A DNA stretch of 64,000 nt from Sulfuricurvum sp. Lineage in GTDB: Bacteria > Campylobacterota > Campylobacteria > Campylobacterales > Sulfurimonadaceae. The position numbers and the translations under genes were made by a program. Positions 36,523 to 44,920 of the stretch are shown here, piece by piece (the first letter of the stretch is position 1; the number at the start of each line of letters is the position of its first letter). Under the pieces are notes generated by a model. The model saw nothing but the letters and a program-made list of their open reading frames with translations, was not told the DNA's origin and searched no databases. The stretch lies in the NCBI RefSeq assembly GCF_028713855.1, contig NZ_JAQTNN010000005.1:62001-126000 (forward strand). The letters run 5' to 3'.

Positions 36523-37365
36523 ATGAAGCGATATTATAGCGCTTGGATTTTAGGCTTATTGTTGAGTGCTCCGATTGCATCGGGGGCTGTTCTAGCGACT
36601 GTTAACGGTGATGAAATCACCACGGATGAAGTTAATAAAGTATTAATGGAAGGGACGCAAGGACGTTTTGATTCTCTTCCGGCCGATAAACAAAACGAAT
36701 TACGCCAACGGATTATCGAAGGGATGATTGCTCAAGAGTTAGTCTATGATGATGCTCAAAAAACGGGTGTCTTGGATACAAAAGAATATAAACAAGAACT
36801 TGATACGCTGGTAAGCCGGTTAAAAGTTCAGCTCGCAGCAAAAGTTTGGGAACAACAACAATTTGAAGCAATTAAAATTGATGCAAAAGAAGTAAAATCA
36901 TATTTTGATGCTAATCCGGATGAATTTGTGGATAAAGAAAAAATCCATGCTCGCCATATTTTGGTAAAAACCGAAGCTGAAGGCAATGCAATCATCAAAA
37001 GCATGAGAGGTCTTAGCGGAGATAAACTGCGTAATGAGTTTATTGCACAGGCCAAATCAAAATCAACCGGACCAAGTGCAGCAAAAGGAGGAGATCTTGG
37101 ATACTTCCCTCGCGGGCAAATGGTTCCATCTTTTAACGATGCGGCATTTGCTATGAAAGAGGGGACAATCTCCTCTACTCCTGTACAAAGCCAGTTCGGG
37201 TATCATGTTATTTATGTCGAAGATAAAAAAGCGGCTAAAAAACTTGGATTTGATGATGTCAAAAACTTTATCGAGCAGCGTTTGAAAATGGATAAGTTTA
37301 AAGCGTATATGGATAAAAAAATGGCTGATTTACGTTCAAAAGCGAAAATTAATTACTCTAAATAA
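36523..37365 (+). CDS. Exported parvulin-type peptidyl-prolyl isomerase, Peb4-like
   Basis: 280 residues: signal peptide (about 1-21), an N-terminal SurA-like helical region, and a central parvulin domain (about 130-240) with HARHILVKTE, GGDLGYFPRGQMVP and SQFGYHVIYVE. It matches the Peb4/HP0175 type, a periplasmic foldase for outer membrane proteins. In Campylobacter and Helicobacter its gene is next to fba; here the two are neighbours but convergent. Confidence 0.92.
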   Translation: MKRYYSAWILGLLLSAPIASGAVLATVNGDEITTDEVNKVLMEGTQGRFDSLPADKQNELRQRIIEGMIAQELVYDDAQKTGVLDTKEYKQELDTLVSRLKVQLAAKVWEQQQFEAIKIDAKEVKSYFDANPDEFVDKEKIHARHILVKTEAEGNAIIKSMRGLSGDKLRNEFIAQAKSKSTGPSAAKGGDLGYFPRGQMVPSFNDAAFAMKEGTISSTPVQSQFGYHVIYVEDKKAAKKLGFDDVKNFIEQRLKMDKFKAYMDKKMADLRSKAKINYSK

Positions 37366-37376
37366 TCTTACTTCAA

Positions 37377-37400
37377 ATATTCCCGCTTTAGCGGGAATAT
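37377..37400. terminator. Bidirectional terminator between peb4-like gene and fbaA
   Basis: A perfect 10-bp stem ATATTCCCGC/GCGGGAATAT with a TTTA loop. T-rich sequence follows on the plus strand and A/T-rich sequence on the other, so it can serve both convergent genes. Confidence 0.8.
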
Positions 37401-37403
37401 TTC

Positions 37404-38486
37404 TTAATTTCTATTAATCGCGTTCAAATCATTAAATGCCGCTTTTACACGTGCTATTAATGTTTTTTGTCCGTCTCGTAACCATTTTCTCGGATCATAA
37501 TATTTTTTATTTGGTTTTTCTTCACCCTCAGGATTTCCGATTTGTCCTTGGAGATAATCTTTGTATTTCTCGTAATAATCTTTGACCCCTTCCCATGTTG
37601 CCCATTGGGTATCGGTATCGATATTCATTTTGATAACGCCGTAGCTGATTGCTTCGCGGATCTCTTCGTGAGTTGAACCTGAACCGCCGTGGAATACGAA
37701 ATTGACAGGTTTATCCGAAGCGGTGGCAAATTTTTCTTTGATGTATTTTTGAGAGTTGTTGAGGATGATAGGGGTAAGGACAACATTGCCTGGTTTGTAA
37801 ACACCGTGGACGTTTCCGAATGATGCGGCGATGGTGAATCGGTTACTCACGGCGCTGAGTCTTTCATACGCATAGGCGACATCTTCAGGTTGAGTGTAAA
37901 GGAGGGCATTGTCGATATTGCTATTATCAACTCCGTCTTCTTCCCCTCCGGTAACACCAAGTTCGATTTCTAACGTCATGCCGATTTTATCCATACGTTT
38001 CATGTATTCAACACACGTTGAAACGTTTTGCTCCAAGCTCTCTTCGGAGAGATCAAGCATGTGAGAACTAAAGAGCGGTTTACCGTATTGGGCGTAATGT
38101 TTTTCACCTGCATCGAGAAGAGCATCAATCCATGGTAACAAATGACGTGCTGCATGGTCGGTATGCAAGATGACTGGGATTCCGTACGCTTCTGCCATCA
38201 TATGTGTGTGGATGGCTCCGCTGATGGCACCAACGATGGCTGCTTGTTCATTGTCATTACTTAATCCTTTACCCGCGTAGTAACTTGCGCCACCGTTGGA
38301 AAACTGAATAATGACAGGAGAATTGACGATTTTGGCCGCTTCTAAAACGGCATTGATAGAATCAGTTCCGACAACGTTTACGGCAGGAAGAGCAAATCTC
38401 TCTTGTTTGGCAATTTCAAATAATTTTTGAACATCATCACCAAAGATTACTCCCGGTTTCATCACTTCTAAAATGTTTACGGACAT
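37404..38486 (-). CDS. fbaA: Class II fructose-bisphosphate aldolase
   Basis: 360 residues, class IIA size. Zinc-ligand and active-site blocks VILHTDHAARH, EIELGVTGGEEDGVDNS, FGNVHGVY and NFVFHGGSGS are all present. It cleaves or forms fructose 1,6-bisphosphate in glycolysis and gluconeogenesis; in an autotroph mainly the latter. It has its own promoter and ends at the terminator shared with the parvulin gene. Confidence 0.97.
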   Translation of the reverse strand: MSVNILEVMKPGVIFGDDVQKLFEIAKQERFALPAVNVVGTDSINAVLEAAKIVNSPVIIQFSNGGASYYAGKGLSNDNEQAAIVGAISGAIHTHMMAEAYGIPVILHTDHAARHLLPWIDALLDAGEKHYAQYGKPLFSSHMLDLSEESLEQNVSTCVEYMKRMDKIGMTLEIELGVTGGEEDGVDNSNIDNALLYTQPEDVAYAYERLSAVSNRFTIAASFGNVHGVYKPGNVVLTPIILNNSQKYIKEKFATASDKPVNFVFHGGSGSTHEEIREAISYGVIKMNIDTDTQWATWEGVKDYYEKYKDYLQGQIGNPEGEEKPNKKYYDPRKWLRDGQKTLIARVKAAFNDLNAINRN

Positions 38487-38515
38487 AACTTTACCCCACA
38501 GTTAAAATAGACGAT

Positions 38516-38521
38516 ATTATA
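38516..38521 (-). promoter_or_regulatory. -10 box upstream of fbaA
   Basis: TATAAT on the minus strand (in GGATATAATATCG), 30 nt before the fbaA ATG. Confidence 0.6.
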
Positions 38522-38554
38522 TCCTTAGAGCAATAATGATAGAATTAAAAAAAA

Positions 38555-39937
38555 ATGGAGTTGGTTTTGGCCCGTGTCAGTATGTTTTTTTTATTGAGTT
38601 TTTTGACACTTAATGCCAAATCTCAGGTAGTATTTGATACGTTGGCTGATCCCCTCCAAAAAAGTACTGTATCGATTGAAAAACTGAGTCAACAACCGGT
38701 AATGGAACCCAATAAAAAAATATTGCGTAATTTTTTGGATAGTGTTCAAGCTACCTTGGCTGTAGGGCAGGAACTTTCTGCTACTAAGGAAGTTGACAGT
38801 GAACTATTAAAAATCTATCTCAAAGATTTAAGAGAGCTGGCAAGTACCAAGGATACAATCGATGCGATGTATCGAAAATCTTTGGATGCAGCGATGGTGC
38901 AATCCGATAAAAAGAGTTTTGAAGATTTGGTATCAGCCCCTTTGGATCCGCTTCATCATCCTCGAATACGTGCGGAAGTGATTGCTTTCTATCAAAAAAA
39001 CTATCCTCACCACTCTATCAAAAGTATTGAAGCATTATGTGATGAACAGGCACTGGAACAAAAAAGTATCCAGATCGCGATTGAACAGGAACAGGCATAC
39101 GAGGAACATTTGCGGATTTTAAAACGTTCCGAAGTATCCGGTATTAAAAAAATAGCGCAAATCGGTTCACGTAACAGCGTTATTTTAAGTGCTGATCAAA
39201 ACGGAGCCGGCGGTTATGAATTTGAAGTGGAAAACCTAAATCCCTATACGGTTACGTTGAGCATCGATTTTGAATCTCTTAGTAATTTAAAAGCCTCAAA
39301 CCGCCTTCCGCTGTTTATCGAAGTCCCAGGTAGAAGCAAAAAAAAAGTATTGGAACTTTCCCGTATTTCAGCTGCCTTGGGAGTTGATTATCGTTCATCC
39401 TATGGGTGGGTAAGGGGATCGGCCTTTGCCATACATCAAGATAATTATCTTTATACACTTCCGTTTGTGAAAGGGGCTAATGTTTATGTTTCCCAAGGCT
39501 ATCATGGGGATACTTCACACAAAGGGCTTTCAGCTTATGCGGTTGATTTTCCTGTAGCTGTAGGAACACCGATATATGCAGCGCGTGAAGGGATCGTCGT
39601 CGGAGCAGAGGGAAGTAATAACCTTGGCGGAGCAAGTCCTGAATATCGTCAATACGCCAATTACGTCATTATTGAACATAGCGATGGGACAATGGGAAAT
39701 TATTACCACCTTAAACAGGGGGGAACTGCCGTCGCAATCGGTCAAAAAGTTCTCAAAGGGGATTTGATCGGTTATTCGGGCAATACAGGATATACGAGCG
39801 GGCCACATTTGCATTTTAGTGTCAGCAAAGTTGATCCGATTTCGATGCGCCGCCCGATGAATCTGCCAATTAAAATGCAAACGGCGCAGGGAATTGTGAT
39901 ATTACCGCAAAAAGGTGATCGATATACGGTACAGTAA
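38555..39937 (+). CDS. Exported M23 family peptidase
   Basis: 460 residues with an N-terminal signal (hydrophobic to about residue 22), a long helical region (about 40-210), a beta segment, and a C-terminal LytM/M23 metallopeptidase domain: DTSHKGLSAYAVDFPV (first zinc His and Asp) and YTSGPHLHFSVSK (HxH). It likely cuts peptidoglycan cross-links or is a cell-shape factor. The start may be ATG 38555 or a TTG at 38567 with GGAG before it. Its stop is 16 nt from the prophage integrase stop. Confidence 0.85.
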   Translation: MELVLARVSMFFLLSFLTLNAKSQVVFDTLADPLQKSTVSIEKLSQQPVMEPNKKILRNFLDSVQATLAVGQELSATKEVDSELLKIYLKDLRELASTKDTIDAMYRKSLDAAMVQSDKKSFEDLVSAPLDPLHHPRIRAEVIAFYQKNYPHHSIKSIEALCDEQALEQKSIQIAIEQEQAYEEHLRILKRSEVSGIKKIAQIGSRNSVILSADQNGAGGYEFEVENLNPYTVTLSIDFESLSNLKASNRLPLFIEVPGRSKKKVLELSRISAALGVDYRSSYGWVRGSAFAIHQDNYLYTLPFVKGANVYVSQGYHGDTSHKGLSAYAVDFPVAVGTPIYAAREGIVVGAEGSNNLGGASPEYRQYANYVIIEHSDGTMGNYYHLKQGGTAVAIGQKVLKGDLIGYSGNTGYTSGPHLHFSVSKVDPISMRRPMNLPIKMQTAQGIVILPQKGDRYTVQ

Positions 39938-39953
39938 TATTTTTGTTTTAGCC

Positions 39954-41051
39954 CTATTTTACGGAGCTTTGAGCGGTTTTGTTATTTGACTGTGACGAAA
40001 ATGAGCCAAACAGGTCGAAATTCTTATCCAGTTTCAGCAATGCTGAATCGATTACAGAGGCATAGTGTGCCAGTGTCGTTTGTACATTTGCGTGACCAAG
40101 CATCCCGGATAGTTCGCTGATGCTTACAATGCTTTCACGGAGCATCGTGGTGGCGAACGTGTGACGGCAAGCGTATAGCCGTCGGTATCGGATACCCGTT
40201 TTTTCTAACAACGGGTGCCAATGCTTCGGCATCTTTCTCGCATCATCATACTCACCGAATAAGAAGATATTTCCACTGTTAAGCTTCAGCACTTCATCGA
40301 TCACGAACTGAGGGCATGGAATCTTACGGATAGAGCTTTTCGTTTTCGGGTGTCGAATCTTTTTATCGGTTCTGACCCGTTTTATATCGATCCATCCATC
40401 TTTCAGATCACCGGCTTGCAACCCGAAGATTTCTTCCGGTCGCATACCCGTATTGAATGCCAATAGCAGATATGGCCGCATTATACCCTCGGCGTTTTCA
40501 ATGAGCGCTCGAGCTTCCTCTTTTGTGAAGTAGTCGATCTCTTTTTTCTGTTCAGGTTTTAAACGGATGTTTAGTGCCGGATTCGCATCGATCACCCGAT
40601 CATCTATCCCCATTTCAAATATCTCATTGAAGAGTGTTTTGAGCGGAGCTTTTGATCGGTTCATAATCGGAACGGATGCTAGGTACTCTTTAACCTCGAA
40701 CCGTGTTATCGTGTCGATATCTCTATAGCCGAATACTTTGTTCGCGATATCCCACTGCGTTTTTTTGTTTCGGTAGGATGAGTTTTCGGATTTACGTTTT
40801 AAGAAAATCTCATAATAATGTCCGAATGTTTTCGGCTTCTTTTTATGGATTTCACCTGTAGCTATCATTGACATTAGTTTCGGTATAATCGTAGTCTCAC
40901 AAAGTTTTCGGTTCTCTTTGGTATCATCGAGTCCCGTTGCTTTTCTCTTACGTTCACCGTCCACCATATAGTCAATATACAGCTTTTTACCTCTGGCATA
41001 TACTTTTGCCATACCTTTGCCCTTTCGGACAGAAACACCATGAAGCGACAT
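39954..41051 (-). CDS. int: Phage integrase, tyrosine recombinase
   Basis: 365 residues. N-terminal arm-binding and core-binding regions (about 15-160), then the catalytic domain with FNTGMRPEEIFGL (Arg), a beta hairpin Lys in HPKTKSSIRKIP, ACRHTFATTML (HxxR), LGHANVQTTLAHYA (His and the nucleophile Tyr). It integrates and excises the prophage. ATG is preceded by AAGGAGTG. It lies at the left edge of the element, transcribed toward the host border. Confidence 0.95.
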   Translation of the reverse strand: MSLHGVSVRKGKGMAKVYARGKKLYIDYMVDGERKRKATGLDDTKENRKLCETTIIPKLMSMIATGEIHKKKPKTFGHYYEIFLKRKSENSSYRNKKTQWDIANKVFGYRDIDTITRFEVKEYLASVPIMNRSKAPLKTLFNEIFEMGIDDRVIDANPALNIRLKPEQKKEIDYFTKEEARALIENAEGIMRPYLLLAFNTGMRPEEIFGLQAGDLKDGWIDIKRVRTDKKIRHPKTKSSIRKIPCPQFVIDEVLKLNSGNIFLFGEYDDARKMPKHWHPLLEKTGIRYRRLYACRHTFATTMLRESIVSISELSGMLGHANVQTTLAHYASVIDSALLKLDKNFDLFGSFSSQSNNKTAQSSVK

Positions 41052-41062
41052 TGTAGCACTCC

Positions 41063-41302
41063 TTAAATGAGTAATCTGTTTAAAATATCATTGACGTTTT
41101 CGGGTTGTGATTTTGCGGTGAGGGCTTCGTGGACTTTTTCAACGTCAAAGCGTACTGTTTTTCGCTCACCCTCGTGCAGTATGATGAAGTGTTCGTTCGG
41201 TTGCATTTCGATCTCTTTAAGCCGTTTTTTCATGGTGTCGGTGTGGAGATCATAGTGACGGGCGAGGTGGGGGAGGGATAGGTATTTAGGTTGCTGTTCC
41301 AC
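41063..41302 (-). CDS. Small HTH protein, candidate excisionase
   Basis: 79 residues, GTG start, overlapping the previous gene by 17 nt and ending 11 nt before int. YLSLPHLARHYDLHTDTMKKRL looks like a MerR/excisionase-type winged helix (given here in sequence order from residue 7), followed by a beta pair FIILHEGERKTVRFD. Position next to int and size suggest Xis, but the sequence alone does not prove it. Confidence 0.6.
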   Translation of the reverse strand: MEQQPKYLSLPHLARHYDLHTDTMKKRLKEIEMQPNEHFIILHEGERKTVRFDVEKVHEALTAKSQPENVNDILNRLLI

Positions 41303-42110
41303 TCATCGCCTCCTCTTTACTAATTCGTTCAAACTCAATCACCCAAACGTATCGGTTATCGAATGAGCCGTTACCGTAGATTGATTCCCAAAGTTTTGCA
41401 AACGCTGATATTGTGTATTCATGATCGTAATATCCAACATACGCATCACACGTATAGCCCATATAATGTGCTACCTCTGCATCAGTAATATTCTTCTCAT
41501 CGATACCTTCAGCTTTAGCATCTGCACTGTTGATCTCATTCAACCGCTCAATACGAACGTCTTTTACTCTGAGGAATAAACGGGCGTACTCTTTTGGCAT
41601 ATGGATAGATGGGGTCCAAAGCAGTTTATACTTTTTATTAGTGTATTCTAAGTTTTCAGCTTTATAGACAATATAACGCATTCTTTCTTCAGCATTTGGA
41701 GGCGAACATCTATTAGACATACCTACTTGTATTTTAGATATGGATTCAAAATTTGATATACAATCGCTTATATTTTTTATTTCACGTTCGCATACCCCAA
41801 AGTCTATATATTCTATTTCAAATACTTCTGCCCACGTCTCCCGCACATAGATAATGTCACCGACTTTGTAGGGAGCGTATTCATCTAAAAATTGTTGGTG
41901 AGTGTAATCAGCCCATACTCCGCTACGCTCTCTGATCGACCAATCATATTCGCCGTGTAGTTTATTTTGATGTTTTAGGCAATAATCTTGACCCATTGAT
42001 TTGACATAATCTCTAATGCACTTTTTAAAAGTAAATGGTCTGCGTGTATTAGTCTTTCGATCATCAAGTATCGCTCTCACCATTTCGTTGTTGAATATTG
42101 CGGGTTTCAT
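41286..42110 (-). CDS. Phage protein with ASCH-like features
   Basis: 274 residues. The N-terminal MVRAILDDRKTNTRRPF, YKVGDIIYVRETWAEV in the middle, FLRVKDVRIERLNEI and the final NRYVWVIEFERI correspond to a phage protein family related to the ASCH fold (RNA or nucleotide-binding beta barrel). Exact role unknown. Its ATG overlaps the previous stop (ATGA) as in most genes of this operon. Confidence 0.75.
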   Translation of the reverse strand: MKPAIFNNEMVRAILDDRKTNTRRPFTFKKCIRDYVKSMGQDYCLKHQNKLHGEYDWSIRERSGVWADYTHQQFLDEYAPYKVGDIIYVRETWAEVFEIEYIDFGVCEREIKNISDCISNFESISKIQVGMSNRCSPPNAEERMRYIVYKAENLEYTNKKYKLLWTPSIHMPKEYARLFLRVKDVRIERLNEINSADAKAEGIDEKNITDAEVAHYMGYTCDAYVGYYDHEYTISAFAKLWESIYGNGSFDNRYVWVIEFERISKEEAMSGTAT

Positions 42111-42319
42111 GGTTGCTCTCCATACTTTTTATCAAACTCATTTCGCTTATCGATGCACTCTTGTAACCACTCGACTTTCAGGTCTTTTTCTCTCATCCGA
42201 TCTTCGTGTTCATCACAGAGCTGATCGATCACTTCGTCAACCGAATGGAGGCTTTTGATGTGTTGTGCGTTTACTACTACTCGACTTCGGATAGTGGCTT
42301 TGGCTTGTTCTCGGTTCAT
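42107..42319 (-). CDS. Small phage hypothetical protein
   Basis: 70 residues, mostly helical and charged (DQLCDEHEDRMREKDLKVEW). ATGA overlaps at both ends with its neighbours. No family recognised; real by layout and codon structure. Confidence 0.65.
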   Translation of the reverse strand: MNREQAKATIRSRVVVNAQHIKSLHSVDEVIDQLCDEHEDRMREKDLKVEWLQECIDKRNEFDKKYGEQP

Positions 42320-42858
42320 AGTTGATCCTTTAATTCTTCTTTCAAGAACTCAGAAAAAGGAACCCAAATATCTTCCCAAAAATCAGTAACATAATTTTTC
42401 ATTTTTGTATTTTCAGGGATTGATTCACAATCATATAAAATACAGTCAAGCTCATCCGCATTAATACATTGACTAAAATACAATTCGTTACTGTTTTGGC
42501 AATAATTAAATATAGATAAAACTTTATCCCAAGCGTCTCTAGCTTGACGTTTAGTGATATTATATTCTTTTCTATATTCAATAATTTTTTCTTTAAATGA
42601 TACGAGCCTAGCATCAAAGTCAGGCTCATACATATTGTCAGCACCACCCATTAATTTTTTCATCGTGTAGTGCATATCAGTTGTTGTTAAAAACTTTTTA
42701 GGGTTCATCCCACAATAACCCCAATAGTGATTAAACTCACCGTAGTCGCTTGAGATCATTACATTAACGCTCTCTTCTCCACAATCAAGGTTTATTTTAG
42801 CCCATAGGCATTTTTCACCTCTTAGGCTATATGTTTCGGTTAAAGTTTTTTGTATCAT
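42316..42858 (-). CDS. Phage hypothetical protein
   Basis: 180 residues, soluble, acidic and rich in aromatic residues (YGEFNHYWGYCGMNPKKFL). No recognised domain. Start and stop overlap the neighbouring genes by 4 nt. The composition is more AT-rich than the host genes around it, in line with phage accessory DNA. Confidence 0.7.
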   Translation of the reverse strand: MIQKTLTETYSLRGEKCLWAKINLDCGEESVNVMISSDYGEFNHYWGYCGMNPKKFLTTTDMHYTMKKLMGGADNMYEPDFDARLVSFKEKIIEYRKEYNITKRQARDAWDKVLSIFNYCQNSNELYFSQCINADELDCILYDCESIPENTKMKNYVTDFWEDIWVPFSEFLKEELKDQL

Positions 42859-42962
42859 CCCGCTCTCCTCATTTCATTTAAAATTCTCTGCGCTTCCAAA
42901 GCATCGAAGTAATGCTCAGGCTTTATAAAATCACTTGGGCTAATTTCTTCCGCGCCTTGCAT
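42855..42962 (-). CDS. Very small coupled phage ORF (35 residues)
   Basis: Reads MQGAEEISPSDFIKPEHYF and continues to a TGA that overlaps the ATG at 42858, the same ATGA junction as its neighbours. It overlaps the 3' end of the preceding gene by 40 nt in another frame. Only the downstream part of a longer open frame (to 43250) looks like protein, which supports this short start. No strong RBS. Confidence 0.45.
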   Translation of the reverse strand: MQGAEEISPSDFIKPEHYFDALEAQRILNEMRRAG

Positions 42963-43252
42963 TTTTGGGAATTCTCGGATCGTCTCGCTTTGATCTGTTC
43001 CGTTGTCCACCCTTTGCGGGATATGCGAGGCGCATACTTCTTTTTTGGCTTCGGTACCATTTTCCCGACGTTGGCAATATGGTTTTCCAAAGTAGCACTC
43101 ATCGGGCGGTTTCTGTTTTTCGGGGTGATGATGAGCGGTTCGCGGTAGGCTTCGTCTTTGGGTGCGTATTCTCTCCGCCATATCTCTTCGGGGAGTGGAA
43201 CGGCCTTGAGATATTCCATTTCTGCACAGTAGTCTTCGTAGGTTTGCCACAT
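42923..43252 (-). CDS. Phage hypothetical protein
   Basis: 109 residues. The N-terminal half is acidic/aromatic (MWQTYEDYCAEMEYLKAVP) and the C-terminal half very basic (KPKKKYAPRISRKGW, SQKCKARKKLAQ), suggesting nucleic-acid contact. The basic half around GWTTEQIKARRSEN may be a short homing-type or HTH-like helix. Its ATG overlaps the previous stop (TAATG). Family unknown. Confidence 0.65.
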   Translation of the reverse strand: MWQTYEDYCAEMEYLKAVPLPEEIWRREYAPKDEAYREPLIITPKNRNRPMSATLENHIANVGKMVPKPKKKYAPRISRKGWTTEQIKARRSENSQKCKARKKLAQVIL

Positions 43253-43491
43253 TAGGTAGCCTTTGACTGGAAATGATCTGTTTTATCTCTATTACAAGTT
43301 ATACAATGTGTTTGAACTCCCCACTTTGCATTTTCAAATACACACCCATCACACGTCTTCGGCTTTTTGAGCTTTGCGTTTTCGGCTTCGAGTGAATTTA
43401 TATATTGAATACATCTTGAAGTGAATGTTACATAATCAATGATGCCGTTTTTGAACATCATCATATTGTTTTGAAATTGCTCTTTGTCCAT
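43252..43491 (-). CDS. Small phage protein with cysteine cluster
   Basis: 79 residues: an N-terminal helical part (LEAENAKLKKP) and a C-terminal CDGC...CITC arrangement with an additional His, likely a single zinc site. Comparable small zinc proteins are common in phage early operons. Upstream, 43492-43620 has no gene that I can support. Confidence 0.65.
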   Translation of the reverse strand: MDKEQFQNNMMMFKNGIIDYVTFTSRCIQYINSLEAENAKLKKPKTCDGCVFENAKWGVQTHCITCNRDKTDHFQSKAT

Positions 43492-43620
43492 AAAATATCC
43501 TTTTTGATTGTCTCACAGTGAACCCGTCGGCGTGAGGAATGGTTGGACGGGTTTAGTGTGGGGCAGGGTGGTGATTTTGGTGGATTGTTTTAGTAGGTGG
43601 TTATGCGGGGAGAACCCGCA

Positions 43621-44544
43621 TTATTTGCTTAAGATACTCCATGCCAACGGTACCATTCTTCCAACCTGTCCGTTTCCAATGGCTTTAATCCTGTGTGGCC
43701 TATTGGCCACGCCATGAGCCACTCTTCCCAGTTTGGGTTCAATAGGCCACCGACCCGATTCCCCTCCATAGTAGTTATGAAATTGCAGAGTCGAATATGT
43801 TGACCCTTTTCCACTCTCTCCTGGACTGTCATATTGTTCCATTTGAAACCGTCCGAAGCCGTTGGAGTTGGATAGAAGTTCATCACCTGCCCCACTATCC
43901 CGTTGCGTTTGTCCGCCGACACTTTTCCCCGCTTCTCTGCGTCGTTCGCTTTTGGAGTATAGAAAAACTCTTGGTGTGATCGATCCTCGTTTAATTCGAT
44001 TTCGTCGAATAGACTTTCGGATTGCTTTGTGTCTTGGGTGTTCAGTGCATTGGCGTGTCGCGACGATCCATATCCGGTCACGCTTGTGTGGAGCGTCGGC
44101 ATTGTGCGCTCCGATAACTCCCCATTTACAGTCATACCCCAACGCGGTAAGGTCTCCAATAACTCGATCTCCTCCCCGAGAAGTGAGAAGCGGAGAATTT
44201 TCCACGAGGACGCGTGGGGGTCGTACTTCGCCGATGATCCGCGCCATTTCTCTCCAAAGCCCCGACCGCGCTCCGTCCAATCCGCATCCGCTTCCGGCAC
44301 TGCTGATGTCTTGACACGGAAACCCGCCAGATATGACATCAACAATTCCTCGCCACGGGTAGCCGTCAAAACTTGACACGTCAGACCATATCGGGAAAGG
44401 TTCGAAGGATCCGTCATTTTGTCGTTGTGCCAAAACTTGTGCGGCGTAGGAATCACGCTCAACGGCGCACACGGTTCGCCATCCGAGAAGTTTACCGCCG
44501 AGTATTCCTCCACCAGCATCTGCGAAAAGAGCCAACTCATTCAC
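43621..44544 (-). CDS. Phage DNA cytosine-5 methyltransferase
   Basis: 307 residues, GTG start overlapping the previous gene. Motif I LALFADAGGGILGG (a D where G is usual), motif IV GGFPCQDIS with the catalytic Cys (about residue 77), VENS for motif VI, HKRDRIWIVA for motif VIII and RIKAIGNGQV for motif X. The region between VIII and X (about 170-265) is low in recognisable structure. It methylates cytosine in host or phage DNA, probably against restriction; no cognate endonuclease is adjacent. Nearly all of it is also open in a second frame (separate entry). Confidence 0.9.
   Translation of the reverse strand: MNELALFADAGGGILGGKLLGWRTVCAVERDSYAAQVLAQRQNDGSFEPFPIWSDVSSFDGYPWRGIVDVISGGFPCQDISSAGSGCGLDGARSGLWREMARIIGEVRPPRVLVENSPLLTSRGGDRVIGDLTALGYDCKWGVIGAHNADAPHKRDRIWIVATRQCTEHPRHKAIRKSIRRNRIKRGSITPRVFLYSKSERRREAGKSVGGQTQRDSGAGDELLSNSNGFGRFQMEQYDSPGESGKGSTYSTLQFHNYYGGESGRWPIEPKLGRVAHGVANRPHRIKAIGNGQVGRMVPLAWSILSK
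43629..44339 (-). CDS. Overprinted phage protein inside the methyltransferase gene
   Basis: 236 residues in the -1/+1-shifted frame of the same strand; the frame is open up to an ATG at 44540. The internal ATG at 44339 is chosen because GAGGAA lies 7-12 nt upstream and because MSYLAGFRVKTSAV matches the N-terminus I recall for a phage protein family often found beside or overlapping such methyltransferases. Further hallmarks: AKYDPHASSW (37-46), LPRWGMTVNGEL (64-75), YPTPTASDG (156-164) and LNPNWEEWLMAWPIGHTGLK (200-219). Function unknown. Both frames look protein-like, so this is dual coding rather than a shadow. Confidence 0.7.
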   Translation of the reverse strand: MSYLAGFRVKTSAVPEADADWTERGRGFGEKWRGSSAKYDPHASSWKILRFSLLGEEIELLETLPRWGMTVNGELSERTMPTLHTSVTGYGSSRHANALNTQDTKQSESLFDEIELNEDRSHQEFFYTPKANDAEKRGKVSADKRNGIVGQVMNFYPTPTASDGFKWNNMTVQERVEKGQHIRLCNFITTMEGNRVGGLLNPNWEEWLMAWPIGHTGLKPLETDRLEEWYRWHGVS

Positions 44545-44920
44545 GTATCCTCCTATTGGTAGAGCTTTTCATAAACGATTGAAAAAGCGGGTTATCTTCT
44601 ATACTATCAAAGCCATATGGACATGGCATCTGATAGTATTGTGTAGCCTCCCCAATTTTTACGTTTTGCAGGTTCCATCTTCGGCAAATTTCTTCACCTA
44701 GAAACTTAGCACTCTCGAAAGTTGCATCCGCATCAATAGCAAGATTTGAATTGTAAAGTTTGATTCGTGCAAAACCTAAATTCATTCCACCGATACAATC
44801 ACTTTTAAAACAAAGCTCAACCGACCCATATCGCTCATTAGACAGACATAACAATTCTAAATTTTCTACGGTGTCGGCGTCAGATGTGGTGATCCCATCG
44901 ATTCGTAATGTCAGTTGCAT
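44537..44920 (-). CDS. Phage hypothetical protein
   Basis: 127 residues, soluble alpha/beta type with several Cys; contains GEEICRRWNLQNVKIGEA and IDADATFESAKF segments. No family recognised. It ends 8 nt inside the methyltransferase start, and its own ATG overlaps the end of the small gene upstream. Confidence 0.65.
   Translation of the reverse strand: MQLTLRIDGITTSDADTVENLELLCLSNERYGSVELCFKSDCIGGMNLGFARIKLYNSNLAIDADATFESAKFLGEEICRRWNLQNVKIGEATQYYQMPCPYGFDSIEDNPLFQSFMKSSTNRRIRE

Noticed and set aside
42963-43250. Upstream part of the 131-codon frame ending at 42855
   Set aside because: Arg/Pro/Glu-rich shadow of the gene at 42923-43252; only the last 35 codons look protein-like and fit the coupled layout.
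43862-44314. A 150-codon plus-strand open frame opposite the methyltransferase gene
   Set aside because: It lies antisense to two better-supported minus-strand frames, has Ser/Arg-rich low-information sequence and no ribosome-binding site.
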